Shown: positions 31,898 to 42,046 of the stretch, piece by piece
How positions within the stretch are numbered: position 1 is the stretch's first letter
Layout: every line of letters begins with the position of its first letter
From: Gambelia wislizenii
Taxonomy: Eukaryota > Chordata > Lepidosauria > Squamata > Crotaphytidae
Assembly (NCBI GenBank): GCA_030847615.1
Contig: JAUMIR010000001.1
Location: 68,275,501-68,339,500, forward strand
Reading direction: 5' to 3'
DNA length: 64,000 nucleotides
Translations under genes and position numbers: made by a program
The notes under the pieces: model-generated
Told to the model about the DNA's origin: nothing
What the model saw: the letters and a program-made list of their open reading frames with translations, nothing else
Database searches by the model: none

Positions 31898-32516
31898 GAA
31901 AGCCACTGTTCTTACAGGGTTGTAATTCTCCTTTTTCGCTGATTCTCTCCACCCCCAGCAGGGTAAATGTGTGGGTGGTCTACTGTATGCACCCTGTGGG
32001 CCACATGTTTTCCACCCCGCTTCATATGGATTAATCCAGCAGTCTGCATTTTTATTCTCTCCTTAGGAACATTGCCATGGGGACTTGTCTGATAAACATT
32101 TACACTTCCAGATTTACCACTAACCCCCATCCACACCCCTTAATATCCTTTCCATACTGGGAACAAAGAACTAATGATGTCAGGGAATAATAATAATAAT
32201 AATAATAATAATACTAAATATTATTATTAATATTATTATTGCAAAAGTGAGTATCCCTATTTGAATACTTGTGAACAGAATCAAGGCAAGTAAGACCTTG
32301 TTACCAGGATGTTTGCTTCTGCTCTACAACTGCTACCACTGCTTCTGACATTTACCCTGCTCTTTTTTCCCCCCTCTCCAAGAGCCTAGTAACTTATTCA
32401 GGGTAGGGCAAGGGAAAGCAGAATTGGTCCTGGTGGGTGCTCTATATCCCAGGGCAGCTAATGTTTTCCTGCCATGGATAATTACTGCATGTGTGTGTGT
32501 GTGTGTGTGTGTGTGG
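31898..32516. other. No gene; microsatellites
   Basis: Contains (AAT)n at about 32,188-32,245 and a (GT)n tract at 32,489-32,515. No domain is recognised. Confidence 0.6.
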
Positions 32517-32736
32517 AGATTTTCAGACTACACTGTTATAGTGTTACTATTCCACTTTAACTGCTCTGGCTACCTCCTGTGGAATTCTGGGATTTGTAGT
32601 TTAGTGAGGCCTAAGAGCTCTCTGGCTGAGAGTTGCAAATGCCCCTTCCTAAACTGCAAATCCCAGGATTCAACAGGAGGCAGCCATAGCAAATAAAGTG
32701 GAATAGTAACACTATAACAGTGTTGTCTGAAAATCT
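32517..32736. mobile_element. MITE with AGATTTTCAGAC termini, copy 1
   Basis: AGATTTTCAGACTACACTGT at the left, CAGTGTTGTCTGAAAATCT at the right. The interior pairs TTCTGGGATTTGTAGTTTAG with TAAACTGCAAATCCCAGGAT. The copy at 41,826-42,046 is nearly the same sequence in reverse orientation. It is inserted beside a (GT)n tract, and no clear target duplication is seen. Confidence 0.8.
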
Positions 32737-34147
32737 AATGTGTGTGTTCATTATCTACATTTACATCCCTCCTTTCCTCCAGTGAGTTGATGGCAGTGGT
32801 TTTTTTTTTTTTTTTGTGCCCTGGAACTGAATGCTTCCAAAAAATCCCAAGAGTTTTCAGGAGCATTTGATGTGACTTCTCACAAAGGCACTGTGACTTT
32901 CCACACTGCAACTTTCCACAACCTCTCTTTCTCCTTGCCTCCATGACTTCACAAGAGCCCACTCCTGGCCTCAGGTTTAGGCTCTGAAATCTCAAGGAAT
33001 AGAAAGCTACTGATCTGGCAACTCTTAAATCTCTTCGCCTACCAGTGGTTTCCTCCCAAAATGTGCCCCCTGTTACCATAGAGGAAACACAACTTTCACA
33101 GAACAAAACTTCTTCACCCCTGTCTTGAAGAGAGAAGGAAATGGGTGGAGGAAGTGGGTGGAGAGATGAGAAAATACCCCAAGAAAAGATAAATATGTGA
33201 CTCAGAATCATGAAAGTCTTTCTTGCCTTCCCCAGCCCCCACAATCTTTGGGCATGTCTCTCGCTCTCCCTCTGGCTGCTGCAGACACTTGTCTCATTCC
33301 TGAAAGGTCCGAGTGACTACATGGAAGACTATCAGGATGTAAACTCTTGCTCCCCTTATATACAAACTGGGGGAGGGATGTATGTGGGATATTAACAGCA
33401 CTTGACCTAAGAAACAGCCTAATGCTAGATTATAGTTTTTGTCATACAGTTTCTGAGCAGTCGTGTTGCAATAGTGAAAGGACTCATTTATTCTAGGTGA
33501 TGAAGTATGGGCCATATGAGCCAGCTGGTCTTCCCAATGGCTGCCTGTGCTTTTACTGCACAAATCGGTTGCTTTGGGATTAAACTACATTTTTACAGAG
33601 CTTGGGGGAAAGGCTGCAGCTCCGAGAAGGATTCTGGGACATCATATCTGGCAGTGGTGAGCTTCTGAAAAGGAAGGATGCTAGACAGAGCACTTGTTTA
33701 GGACTGGCAATAGATGAAAACCAGCAGAACAGGGGCATTTAGAGTAGAAAAGCTGTGGATGGGGAAGGGTTGGGCATCTCCCTTTTTTCCCCCACCTTAA
33801 ATTCCTCCTACCCATTTCTGTGCAATATGTATGTCAGTATATACTTCATATTTAGCCTCTCAGGGTCAGACTAGGGAGGGCATTAAATGTGAGCATCTAG
33901 CTCTGAGATCGTTTCTTTTTTCACTCATGGTTACTAAATGTGCAGGTAGGGGAGGGTTTGGCCACAACCTTTTTGAACAGTTTTATTTGGGTGTGTGCAT
34001 GTGTGTATGTGTGCCAATTGAGTTAATTTCTCTCCAAAGTTCCCAAATATTAGCTGGATGTAGTTTTAAAAATGTGCAGGGAGGAAGGTTTAATCCTCCC
34101 CTACTGATGCACAGTCGACCTGATTCAGATTGGGCCACTGTACTCTT
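32737..34147. other. No gene recognised
   Basis: A poly-T tract lies near 32,802-32,815. A long minus-strand open frame at 32,735-33,244 has no recognisable domain and ends in a poly-A-derived lysine run. I do not call it a gene. Confidence 0.4.
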
Positions 34148-34480
34148 AGGAGATTTTCAGACACGGAAAAATCGTCCCTTGCCGCGCGAGCAGCCTCCCG
34201 AAACTGCTGCGCGGCAAGGGTATTTTTCGGACGACGCTGTGCCTCTTGCGAAGCCGTCCGTGTCACTTCCGTGAAGCTTGGGACGGCTCCGCGTCATATT
34301 TCAATCACGGAGGCTGCCCGTGCTTGAAATATGGCGCGGAGCCGTCCCAAGCTTCACGGAAGTGACACGGACGGCTTCGCAAGAGGCACAGCGTCGTCCG
34401 AAAAATACCCTTGCCGCGCAGCAGTTTCGGGAGGCTGCTCGCGCGGCAAGGGACGATTTTTCCGTGTCTGAAAATCTCCT
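34148..34480. mobile_element. 333-bp near-perfect GC-rich palindrome
   Basis: Left arm 34,148-34,310, loop 34,311-34,317 (AGGCTGC), right arm 34,318-34,480. By eye I find only two mismatches in 163 pairs (near the loop: T/C in GCGTCATATT and T/G in TCAATCACGG). The outer ends are AGATTTTCAGAC and GTCTGAAAATCT inside AGG/CCT. The arms are CpG-rich, unlike the flanks. Open frames on both strands are mirror images and not genes. Confidence 0.9.
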
Positions 34481-35839
34481 TACTTATGAGTAAAGCAAAA
34501 ATATGCCACAATGAGATGCTATGCATTTATATTGGGGTGAGTAAAGTGTGGCCCCCATTATTTTTTTGTGGCTTTCAGCCCCCTTGTGTCCAAAACAAAT
34601 GGGGAAAACATTGCCCTAAATTGCCCCTAAATGCCCTTTGGGGCTGTGGGGGTAATTTTGTCACGTCCCCACAGACAGTTTTAAGAGGAAAGAAGCCAGA
34701 CATTAATGTCTGGCTCACTTCCTGTTGTAAAAAAAGGAACTCCTCTTGGGCCTGAAGCAGCCCAAGGGGCAGAAACATGGCAAATTTGCCCCCCATAACT
34801 CCATAGGGCATTGTGGGGGTTACTTTTTTGTAGGGTGTGTGGCAGGGGTACAGCCCTACAAGTTCTCCTGAGGGGCCAGTGGGCCCTCAAGTATACTGTA
34901 TATATTATCTAGTTTGACGTTCAGATATATAAGAATGTGGTTACTGAATGGTGAGAGAAAAACATACTTATAAAGGCATTGTGTCCATTCAGAGACTGGA
35001 AAAGAAAAAAATGGTTTCCAATGTAAAGACAGCTCAACTGGTTCACAAGGCTTCACCTCCTTAGGAAGCTTTTATTACCCAAGAAGGACCAAGGGAACAT
35101 AATAGGCTGCAGACATTTAAGTCGAAACTCTTAGGTTGAAAAAAAAAGTTTAAAATGTGGCCAGATGTTGCATTGGGTGGTAGTGCTATGGCTGCATTTA
35201 TATCTGACTTTGCTTTAAGTTGGCATGGATGCAAGTGATTTTATCTGCAAAAAAAGTATAGGAAGTAGATTACTGTTGGTTTCCAATGGCTCTGTTCTCT
35301 CATGTTTCTTACACTGTGTCATGTGTCCCACCACTTTGCTATTAGCACCTGCCCAGAACTAAATGAAGCATTGGGAGAAAAGGAGGACCCAGTTACTGGC
35401 CCTAGTACATTTCAGACTCAAAGGGAATGGGCAGATACTGATCCTCTACACAGAAGATACCCTGCTTGTTCAGAGGGACTGAGCACCAGAACTTCTAGGA
35501 CCACCCCTCTCCCAGGACTCAAGGAGCAGAGACAGCAGTACATCCACATGGAGGCCCAGAACCAAAGTTGCAGTCCTTGTCTTGTCAGAAAAAGGTCCGA
35601 GGGAGCCTGGCTTGCCTCTCTCCTTTGTTCATATAGGGAAATCGAGGACACTTGTGGAAGATAAGCATTCAGATGACTCCATTGTTCTTTGTGTAGTCTT
35701 TGCAAGGAGCTCTGCCAAACAGATTTCAAGTAGCCTTCCTACCAACAGCATGGGGTTGCAGAAACAGTGAAAAAAAAACTTCATGGAATTCATCCTACCT
35801 GTCTGAATGGAATCCTGCACCAATCCACACTATTTGGAA
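34481..35839. other. No gene recognised
   Basis: Includes a direct repeat pair: GCCCCTAAATGCCCTTTGGG near 34,623 and CCATAACTCCATAGGGCATT near 34,792 lie in similar surroundings with CCAGACATTAATGTCTGG between them. No protein domain. Confidence 0.35.
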
Positions 35840-36555
35840 GGAGGGAGGGCCCAAACAGCAAAAACAATTCCCATAGTTGTTTTTTTTAAGTGAGGCGGTG
35901 TGCATTCCTGCTCGTTAGGACAAACTAACGGCAAGCGATTCGAAGGGAAGCACAAAGCTGATTGGCTGGGTGAAAATGGGGGTGGGGCTTGCTAACAGGG
36001 CAAGCACCCACTGCTGCCATGTTAGATTTCCACCTTAGTGAGTGATTGCAAAGGCGATAAAACAGGATGGTTTTTTGTTTTGTTTTTTCTTTCCTGGTAA
36101 ATCAGAAAATTGCTATATTTACCTTGGGTTTTTCCTGGGCTGTGAGGCCATGTTCTGGAATAGTTTCTGACGTTTTGCCTGCATCTGTGGTTGGCATCTT
36201 CAGAAAATGGTTGGGTGGGAGTGTATGTGGAGTTTATATGAACCCCTGTTGGGGAGTATATGTAAATTTGTGTAATTGAATGGTTAGTTTCTGGGTATAG
36301 AAATGCAAGGCTCGTTAGTGTCTGTTCCAACTTCACAATCGCTATATTGTTCCAGTGCACCTTGGACAACATTTTTTTAAAAAATTGGGGCAGTGAAGAA
36401 CTAACGCAAGTAAATCGCTAGCGGCCGCCATCTAGAATGCAAGGCTTATGGGGGCTTCTGAGGCCAAAAACACCATTAGGACACATTGCTGCTATGAAAT
36501 GCCATTACTAAGATGTACTCTGCTTTTTCCCCCTTGTGTAGATAGGCCCGTGTAG
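35840..36555 (+). mobile_element. Promoter-like MITE family, copy C, with nested insertion
   Basis: Interior: GCTGATTGGCTGGG (CCAAT box, 35,958-35,971), GGGGGTGGGGCTTGCTAAC (GC-box-like), GCTGCCATGTTAGATTTC (ATG at 36,019), then CTTAGTGAGTGATTGC and CGATAAAACAGGATGG. The right terminus TTGTGTAGATAGGCCC ends near 36,550. About 36,122-36,338 is an unrelated repeat starting TTGGGTTTTTCCTGGGCTGT, also seen at 37,700. The left end is unclear. Confidence 0.6.
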
Positions 36556-36962
36556 ATGGACTTTCTTCTTAGTGTTTTAACACTGACCAAGGGAATTGGA
36601 AATTGGAAATGAAAGACAGTGGGACATATCTAGAACAATAACTCTGTTTTTTAAAAATGTCATTTGTTGGTATGAAATTTTACTTATTGGGCTAAAAACA
36701 CTCAAAAGGTGGGGCTGTCTTGTTTTTCATAAAACAAGTTGGAGAAAATATCCAAGGTACATTTTGCCCCAAAGCTCCACTCATACAAAAGCTAAATGCT
36801 TCCTTTAAAGAAAAAAATGAAAGCTTAGAATGCAGGCCAGCTGATGTTCCAAATGGGCTCAAGGTAACATGCCTAGAATCTGGATAAATCCAGCCAACCA
36901 AGTGGTATGGCAACCTAAGCTAGGTAGCCTGCACTTTCTCCTTACCACTTCATAGAATCATA

Positions 36963-37560
36963 GGTCCCGTCTACACGATTTAAATAATACGTACGGCGTG
37001 CGGAAGTTCGCGCTTCGGTGCAAACGGCCGTTCAGATGCATACGAATGCAAAAGAGGGGGGCTGGTTTTCCACCCTGAAATATGCACACACGGCGTTCGG
37101 GAGGGAAAGCAGATTGTGAAGAGAAATCCAAACGCCGTTCGGATGGCTGACGGGTCTGTACAGTCCGTTTGCACACATATGAACAGGCAGGGTAATCTGA
37201 TTGGCTGGCTGAGTAGAGGGGGCGGGGCTAGCATGGAGGGGAATTGGGAGCGGCCGCCATGTTGGTTTCCCGGCTAGCGAGCATCCGGTAAGTCCGTGAA
37301 TTTATATGTTTATTTTTATTTTATATTGTAAATACGGAAAACCGACTGTCCGCAAACCAGGAACCTTTTTTTAAAAAAAGCAGCGGGAGATTTAAATCTG
37401 CCGCTTGGCTTGCTCGTTCCAGCCAGCTTCGGGAAGACGGAGTCATATGGAGTTTAGGGGGGTTAAAAATCGTATAGCCAGTTCATATGCATACAAACGA
37501 CAGGCTGTTCGTATTTTTTGCCCCCCATACGGATTTTTTTATGATCGTATAGCCGCACCC
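36963..37560 (+). mobile_element. Promoter-like MITE family, copy D (GC-rich version)
   Basis: Left terminus GGTCCCGTCTACACGATT, right terminus ATGATCGTATAGCCGCACC. It sits inside a minus-strand CR1 tail: CATA occurs on both sides and the CR1 reading resumes at 37,561. Interior, in order: TCTGATTGGCTGG (37,197), GGGGGCGGGGCTAGC (GC box, 37,217), GCGGCCGCCATGTTGG (ATG at 37,259), a nine-codon open stretch, then GGTAAGTCC (GTAAGT at 37,288). Confidence 0.7.
37197..37293 (+). promoter_or_regulatory. Promoter and first-exon-like module in copy D
   Basis: Within 97 bases: inverted CCAAT box, consensus Sp1-type GC box, YY1-like GCCGCCATGTTGG that also forms a strong Kozak context for an ATG, and a consensus splice donor in position to end a coding first exon. 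The motifs are seen; activity is inference. Confidence 0.45.
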
Positions 37561-37690
37561 ATAGAATCATAGAGCTGGAAGAGACCTCAAGGGCCATCCA
37601 GTCCAACCCCCTGCCATGCAGGAATACACAATCAAATCATTCCCAACAGATGGCCATGCAGCCTCTGTTTAAAAACTTCCAAAGAAGACT
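37561..37690 (-). mobile_element. CR1 3'-end fragment
   Basis: ATAGAATCATAGAGCTGGAA, then the GGGCCATCCAGTCCAACCCC block and CAGCCTCTGTTTAAA, reverse orientation. The TCATAGAATCATA at 36,950-36,962 is the other side of the same tail, split by copy D. Confidence 0.8.
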
Positions 37691-38117
37691 GAAGATCTTC
37701 CTTGGGTTTTTCCGGGCTGTGAGGCCATGTTCTATAATCATTTCTTTCTGATGTTTCGCCTGCATGATATGGAGTAGCCTTGCACATATACACAAAAACT
37801 TTCTAAGACTTCCTTCACATGTTGAATTAAACGTTTTATGTGCACCTGTTTCCACACTGTAATACAATTGCTGTTCTCCTTTTTCACAACTTATACTTCA
37901 TGGAAACATACTCCACGAATACTTGCACATTATGGGGTAGCAGAGAAGCAAATTTGGCAGTAAATGTTAAATGTAATATCCATTGATTGTAATATAACTT
38001 ATGTGGGAAACATCCCTGATATAATCATAAGCAGAAACCAAACCATAAACCCTTAGTGGTTAGAAATGCTGAAATCATCTTTAGAAATGTTATTATATCC
38101 AGCAGTGTATAAGTAGC
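37691..38117. other. Interspersed repeat piece and unique sequence
   Basis: CTTGGGTTTTTCCGGGCTGT, then GAGGCCATGTTCTATAATCA and ATGTTTCGCCTGCAT repeat a unit seen at 36,125-36,190 (inside copy C). Beyond that, nothing is recognised. Confidence 0.45.
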
Positions 38118-38360
38118 GAGCCAGTGTGGTGTAGTGGTTTCAGCACTTGACTACAACTCTGGAGACAAGGGTTCAAATCCCTGCTCAACCATGGAAACCA
38201 ACTGAGTGACTTTGGGCAAGTCACACTCTCTCAGCCTCAAAGGAAGGCGAAGGCAAACCCCCCTCTGAACAAATGTTGCCCCCCAAAAAACCCTGTGATA
38301 GAGTCACCATAAGGTCACCACAGTTCAGGAACAACTTGAAGGGACACAACAGCAACTGTG
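38118..38360 (+). repeat. tRNA-derived SINE
   Basis: Head GAGCCAGTGTGGTGTAGTGG (A-box region), GGGTTCAAATCCCTGC (B box), body GTGACTTTGGGCAAGTCACA and AAGGAAGGCGAAGGCAAACC, tail GAAGGGACACAACAGCAAC. The best-preserved copy in the window. Confidence 0.8.
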
Positions 38361-38520
38361 TATATGTATTTTAAATAAATAAAGAATATCTCACAGAAAG
38401 CAGATATACTGTACTTGCAAAAAGGCTTACCAAAAAGAATGGAAGACACACAGAACTCTAATGGCAATTCTTTAACTGGGGCTGCTCATGCAAGAAATAG
38501 AATGGATTGTGATGTTAGGC

Positions 38521-38650
38521 CAGTGATGGGCAACCTTTTGAGCTTGGTGTGTCAAACTTCACCAAAAAAATGAGCATAACTCGGGTGGTGTGTCACTTTG
38601 AGGAAAAAACATTATTTTGTGATATTTATTGTTTAAATAACATAAATGTA
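38521..38650 (+). mobile_element. hAT-type element, left end
   Basis: CAGTGATGGGCAACCTTTTG, then AGCTTGGTGTGTCAAACTTC, matches the terminus style of hAT/Charlie-like elements. It is interrupted at 38,651 by a Tigger-type element; the right end is not identified. Confidence 0.5.
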
Positions 38651-38652
38651 TA

Positions 38653-38940
38653 CAGTTGCCCCTCCATATTCGCAGCTTTCACTCTTGCGGTTTTGATTAT
38701 TCGCGGTTTGCTCAGCAAGTACCCCATTCAAATCAGCTTCTCTCCCTCCCACTCAAGGGAGAGGAGCTGATTTAAATGGAGTGCTCGCTGAGCAAGTCAG
38801 GCACTCAACTCCCTGCTCTCCTGGGGCTTGGCTCCATTTGGGGGGGGGGGAGAAAGAGCCAAGCCCCAGGAGAGTGGGGAGTTGGTGGGAAAGGCACTTT
38901 TTAACCCCCTCCCGCCCTTCCCAAAGCCGCTATTGAGCTT
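38653..38940. mobile_element. Tigger-type element with two internal hairpins, right end lost
   Basis: TA|CAGTTGCCCCTCCATATTCG, then CGGTTTTGATTATTCGCGGT as in the 6,853 copy. The interior forms two stems: CTCAGCAAGTACCCCATTCA with TGAGCAAGTC-side complement around 38,745-38,765, and CTCCTGGGGCTTGGCTC with GAGCCAAGCCCCAGGAG around a poly-G tract at 38,840. No terminal repeat is found on the right. Confidence 0.6.
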
Positions 38941-39499
38941 TCTAAGCCTTGTTCATATATTCAGTATCCATGAAGACTAATATATACTCCAACATTTCAC
39001 AGATGAAAACCAGGCCACATGTGGCCAAACAACATCAGTGTGTGGTCAAGATGGCAAAAGTTATGAATGAAGAAGGGAACACAGCCTAGGAGAGGGTGAC
39101 TCAGTTTGCTTTTGCTTTCCTACTAGGAAGTCTAAGATTCTGCCCCTCTCTCCTCTTCCCCCTCAAAGAGTTAATTGAGTGCAAACTAATTTTGCACCTT
39201 TGAACTCAGCTTGCAGCAATGGAAGTCAGTCAAAGAAGAAGGGGGAAAGTGGAAAATTGAAAGTTGGCTGAAAAAGTGGGAAGACAGAGGATTTATCAGG
39301 ACTGTCCCTGCCAAATTGGGACAGCTGGTGGGCATGTTTTCTCAGCCTATCATTAGGCAGAGTGGGGCTCTTGCCTTAGGGAGCAAATTTGGGGTGTCAT
39401 CCAGAGTCAGCAAATTCTAGGTGACTGGATAATTACTCAACTCTTTACTGCCAGAGATGGGGAGAAGTAGTTGTGAGATTTGGGGCTTGAGCTTGTCAC
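38941..39499. other. No gene recognised
   Basis: Unique-looking sequence without domain or element signals. Confidence 0.4.
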
Positions 39500-41270
39500 A
39501 CATACACATACACATCTTTATTACGGTCATAGACCAGCACAGGTAAAAAGGGATACAGAATAAAGGTAAAAACACAGGATAAAAACAGGCTAAAAGCAGT
39601 ATTTAAAATGTTAGCTCCAGTATAACAAGACTAGGTTGATACTATTCTACTGTGGAGGTCATTGTCTGTCGAATTTTAACCGCAGCTGCGCAGAATCTGG
39701 CAACATTATAAGTTGTTCCTGGGTTGGTGTCTGAAAGCAACAAGTTTATGTAGAATTGTCCAGTGTGCCCTTGATATTTATGCAACAGGGGTGAAATAAG
39801 GCTGAGACGTTTTTCCCTGTAGTATGAGCATTGGAGTAATACATGCTCTGTTGTTTCTATTTGGCCTGAGTTGCAGAGGCACAGTCTGTCTAAGAAGGGG
39901 ATCTTCTTGTATCGGCCTTCAAGGACAGCTGAAGGGAGGGCACGACACCGTGCAAGAGTAAAGGCCCTTCGGTGTTTAGGTATTTCAAGTGTTGCTAAGT
40001 ATGCCAAAGGAGAGGCCAGATATCTATTGGAGTCACTAGCAATGAAGGTTGGAGTGCTGGCTAGATCCAGTTGTCGCTCTATATCTGCTACCTGTTGCTT
40101 GATAGTAGCTTTTGCCCTATCATATCACAGGCTAAGCAGAAGATCTGGAGAGAGGCCCAGTGTTGAAATTTTAGTCATCACTGTCTGTTTCCAGCTGGAT
40201 TCCAGCTCAAGGAATTATATTAAGTGGTCTTAATGAATACTAGGAAATCATCACTTAAGGTTAGTGGAGCAAGGCCAGTGGGAAAGAGGGATAGTCTGAG
40301 CCAGTAGTTGAGTATGGTCACCCACACTCTGGCCTCCATTTTCATAAATCCTGACTCCAGTCTCAGAGCTGCATTAGAGACACATTTTGGAGTTTGGAAA
40401 GCTGATCTTAAGAATTTGGATTGGACAAGTTCTAATGGAGCAGGGTTGGGGAAGGGTCCCAATTGGGATCCATAAAGCAGTTGTGCTACTGGTTTGGCTT
40501 CAAAGAGTTTGAGCGCTGCAGGTAAATAGTGGCCTCCTCTTGTCTTAAGAAATTTGAGAATGGCTGTTGTACTCCTCTGCGCATTGCAAGCAGCCTACTC
40601 CCCATGCGCTTTCCTACTACCAGTGGCTTGAAAAATTACCCCCAGGTATTTGAAGCAAGAGACCTGCTCAATCTTGTGGCCATCTATATTCCAGTTGTAG
40701 TTCTTAGGCCTTTTAGCAAATGCCATGATTTTAGTTTTTTGATAGTTGAGTTCTAGCTGTTCCACTCTGCAATATTGTGTTAGTGCTCTTACTGCTCTTT
40801 TTAGTCCAATGGGAGTTCTTGAAAGAACTGCTGCATCATCCGCATAAAGCAGCGTTGAAATATGCCTTCCCTCTAATTTTGAGGGGTGGAAATTAGTGTT
40901 GTTGAGGTGATCCACCAAATCATTGATGTAGAAGTTAAACAGCAGTGGGGCTAGAATGCAGCCTTGCTTGACACCCTTCTCAGTGACAATGTCGTTGGTG
41001 AGATATCCCTGGGGGTTACATCTTACTTTTAATGAGGTCCCTTCATGCAGCATACGTATTAGGTGGAGTAAACGTCGGTCGATCGAAGAAGCCTCCAGTT
41101 TTTTCCACAGTTTGGTTCGGGATATAGAGTCAAAAGCTGCTTTAAAGTCTATGAAGGCAGCATGAAGTGCTGCAGGTGGAGTATTTTTCAATAAGGTGGT
41201 GGAGTACAAGGCACTGATCTATGGTGGAGTGGCCTTCCCTGAAGCCAGCTTGTTCTTCTCTTGAGCTTGT
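39500..41270 (-). pseudogene. Non-LTR retrotransposon RT and C-terminal domain (Vingi/I-like?)
   Basis: On the minus strand, 41,209-40,595 encodes AAFIDFKAAFDSISRTKLWK (motif A), GVKQGCILAPLLFNFYINDL, STLLYADDAAVLSRTP (intact YADD) and LNYQKTKIMAF. Farther on, 40,007-39,642 encodes CLCNSGQIETTEHVLLQCSY, a CCHC-type C-terminal knuckle. The 3' end is near 39,500. The 5' part with endonuclease is missing, and the coding region is broken near 40,200-40,235 where the CTCAAGGAATTATATTAAGT stretch appears. The fold is a LINE RT; the C-terminal knuckle plus RT style suggests the Vingi/I group, but I am unsure of the clade. Confidence 0.75.
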
Positions 41271-41334
41271 CTATTTTTACGCAACTTGATGCAGGATGCT
41301 TGCTATTGGCCACTCTGCCTCAGGCAGCAAACCA

Positions 41335-41803
41335 CAGTTGTCCCTTCATATCCATGGATTTGGTATCCATGGATTTAAGTATCCACAGCTTGAAAATATT
41401 CTTTAAAAAGTAGTAATCCCAAAAGCAAACCTTGTTTTTGCCATTTTAGATAAGGGACACCATTTTGCTATGCTCTTGCATAAAATGGGACTTGAGTATT
41501 CACGAATTTTGGTACCCACGGAGGTTCCTGGAACCAAAGCCAGGGCTGGTTTGAGCCACTAGTGGTGTCAGCATCTGCGACGGCCCCCCATCATTGTGGG
41601 GGGGGGCCCTGTAGTAACCCTCCTCCTGCAAAAACATGATTAGTAATCATCTGAATATCCTGTCCTGTGAATAGCTTAGGCTGAGTTAGGTTACATTGAC
41701 CTGAGATAAACATATGGGACCCCCCAAATAAAGCATTGCAGGGCCGCCCAAAATTCCTTAAACCGGTCCTGACCAAACCCCAGTGAATATGAAGGGACAG
41801 CTG
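41335..41803. mobile_element. Tigger-type MITE split by a hAT MITE
   Basis: Left end CAGTTGTCCCTTCATATCCA, right end GAATATGAAGGGACAGCTG|TA. Interior blocks are as at 11,698. The sequence breaks at 41,540 after GGAACCAAA and resumes at 41,772 with ACCAAACCCC. Confidence 0.8.
41541..41771. mobile_element. Nested hAT-type MITE
   Basis: Ends CAGGGCTGGTTTGAGCC and CCTTAAACCGGTCCTG (inverted). Flanks ACCAAAGC and ACCAAACC are an 8-bp duplication with one difference. The interior is the reverse of 22,897-23,107 (GACCTGAGATAAACATATGG). Confidence 0.85.
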
Positions 41804-41825
41804 TATCTTGAGCTGGCCACCCAGG

Positions 41826-42046
41826 AGATTTTCAGACAACACTGTTATAGTGTTACTATTCCACTTTATTTGCTATGGCTGCCTCCTGTTGAATCCTGGG
41901 ATTTGCAGTTTAGGGAGGGACATTTACAACTCTCAGCCAGAGAGCTCTTAGGCCTCACTAAGCTACAAATCCCAGAGTTCCACAGGAGGAAGCCAGAACA
42001 GTTAAAGTGCAATAGTAACACTATAACAGTGTAGTCTGAAAAATCT
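41826..42046. mobile_element. MITE with AGATTTTCAGAC termini, copy 2, beside the NFKBIE promoter
   Basis: AGATTTTCAGACAACACTGT at the left, CAGTGTAGTCTGAAAAATCT at the right. Nearly identical to the reverse complement of 32,517-32,736, so both copies are young. It ends about 410 bases before the NFKBIE start codon, at the edge of the CpG island. Confidence 0.85.

Noticed and set aside
32735..33244. 169-codon minus-strand frame
   Set aside because: No domain, begins at a non-ATG-like position and runs through a poly-T tract that reads as lysines. It is probably chance.
34130..34493. Open frames across the palindrome, some mirrored on both strands
   Set aside because: They follow from the palindromic symmetry and high GC. 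No domain and no start context is convincing.
1..42000. The conserved mammalian neighbour TMEM151B upstream of NFKBIE
   Set aside because: No frame resembles it in this window. Synteny may differ, or the gene may lie further away.
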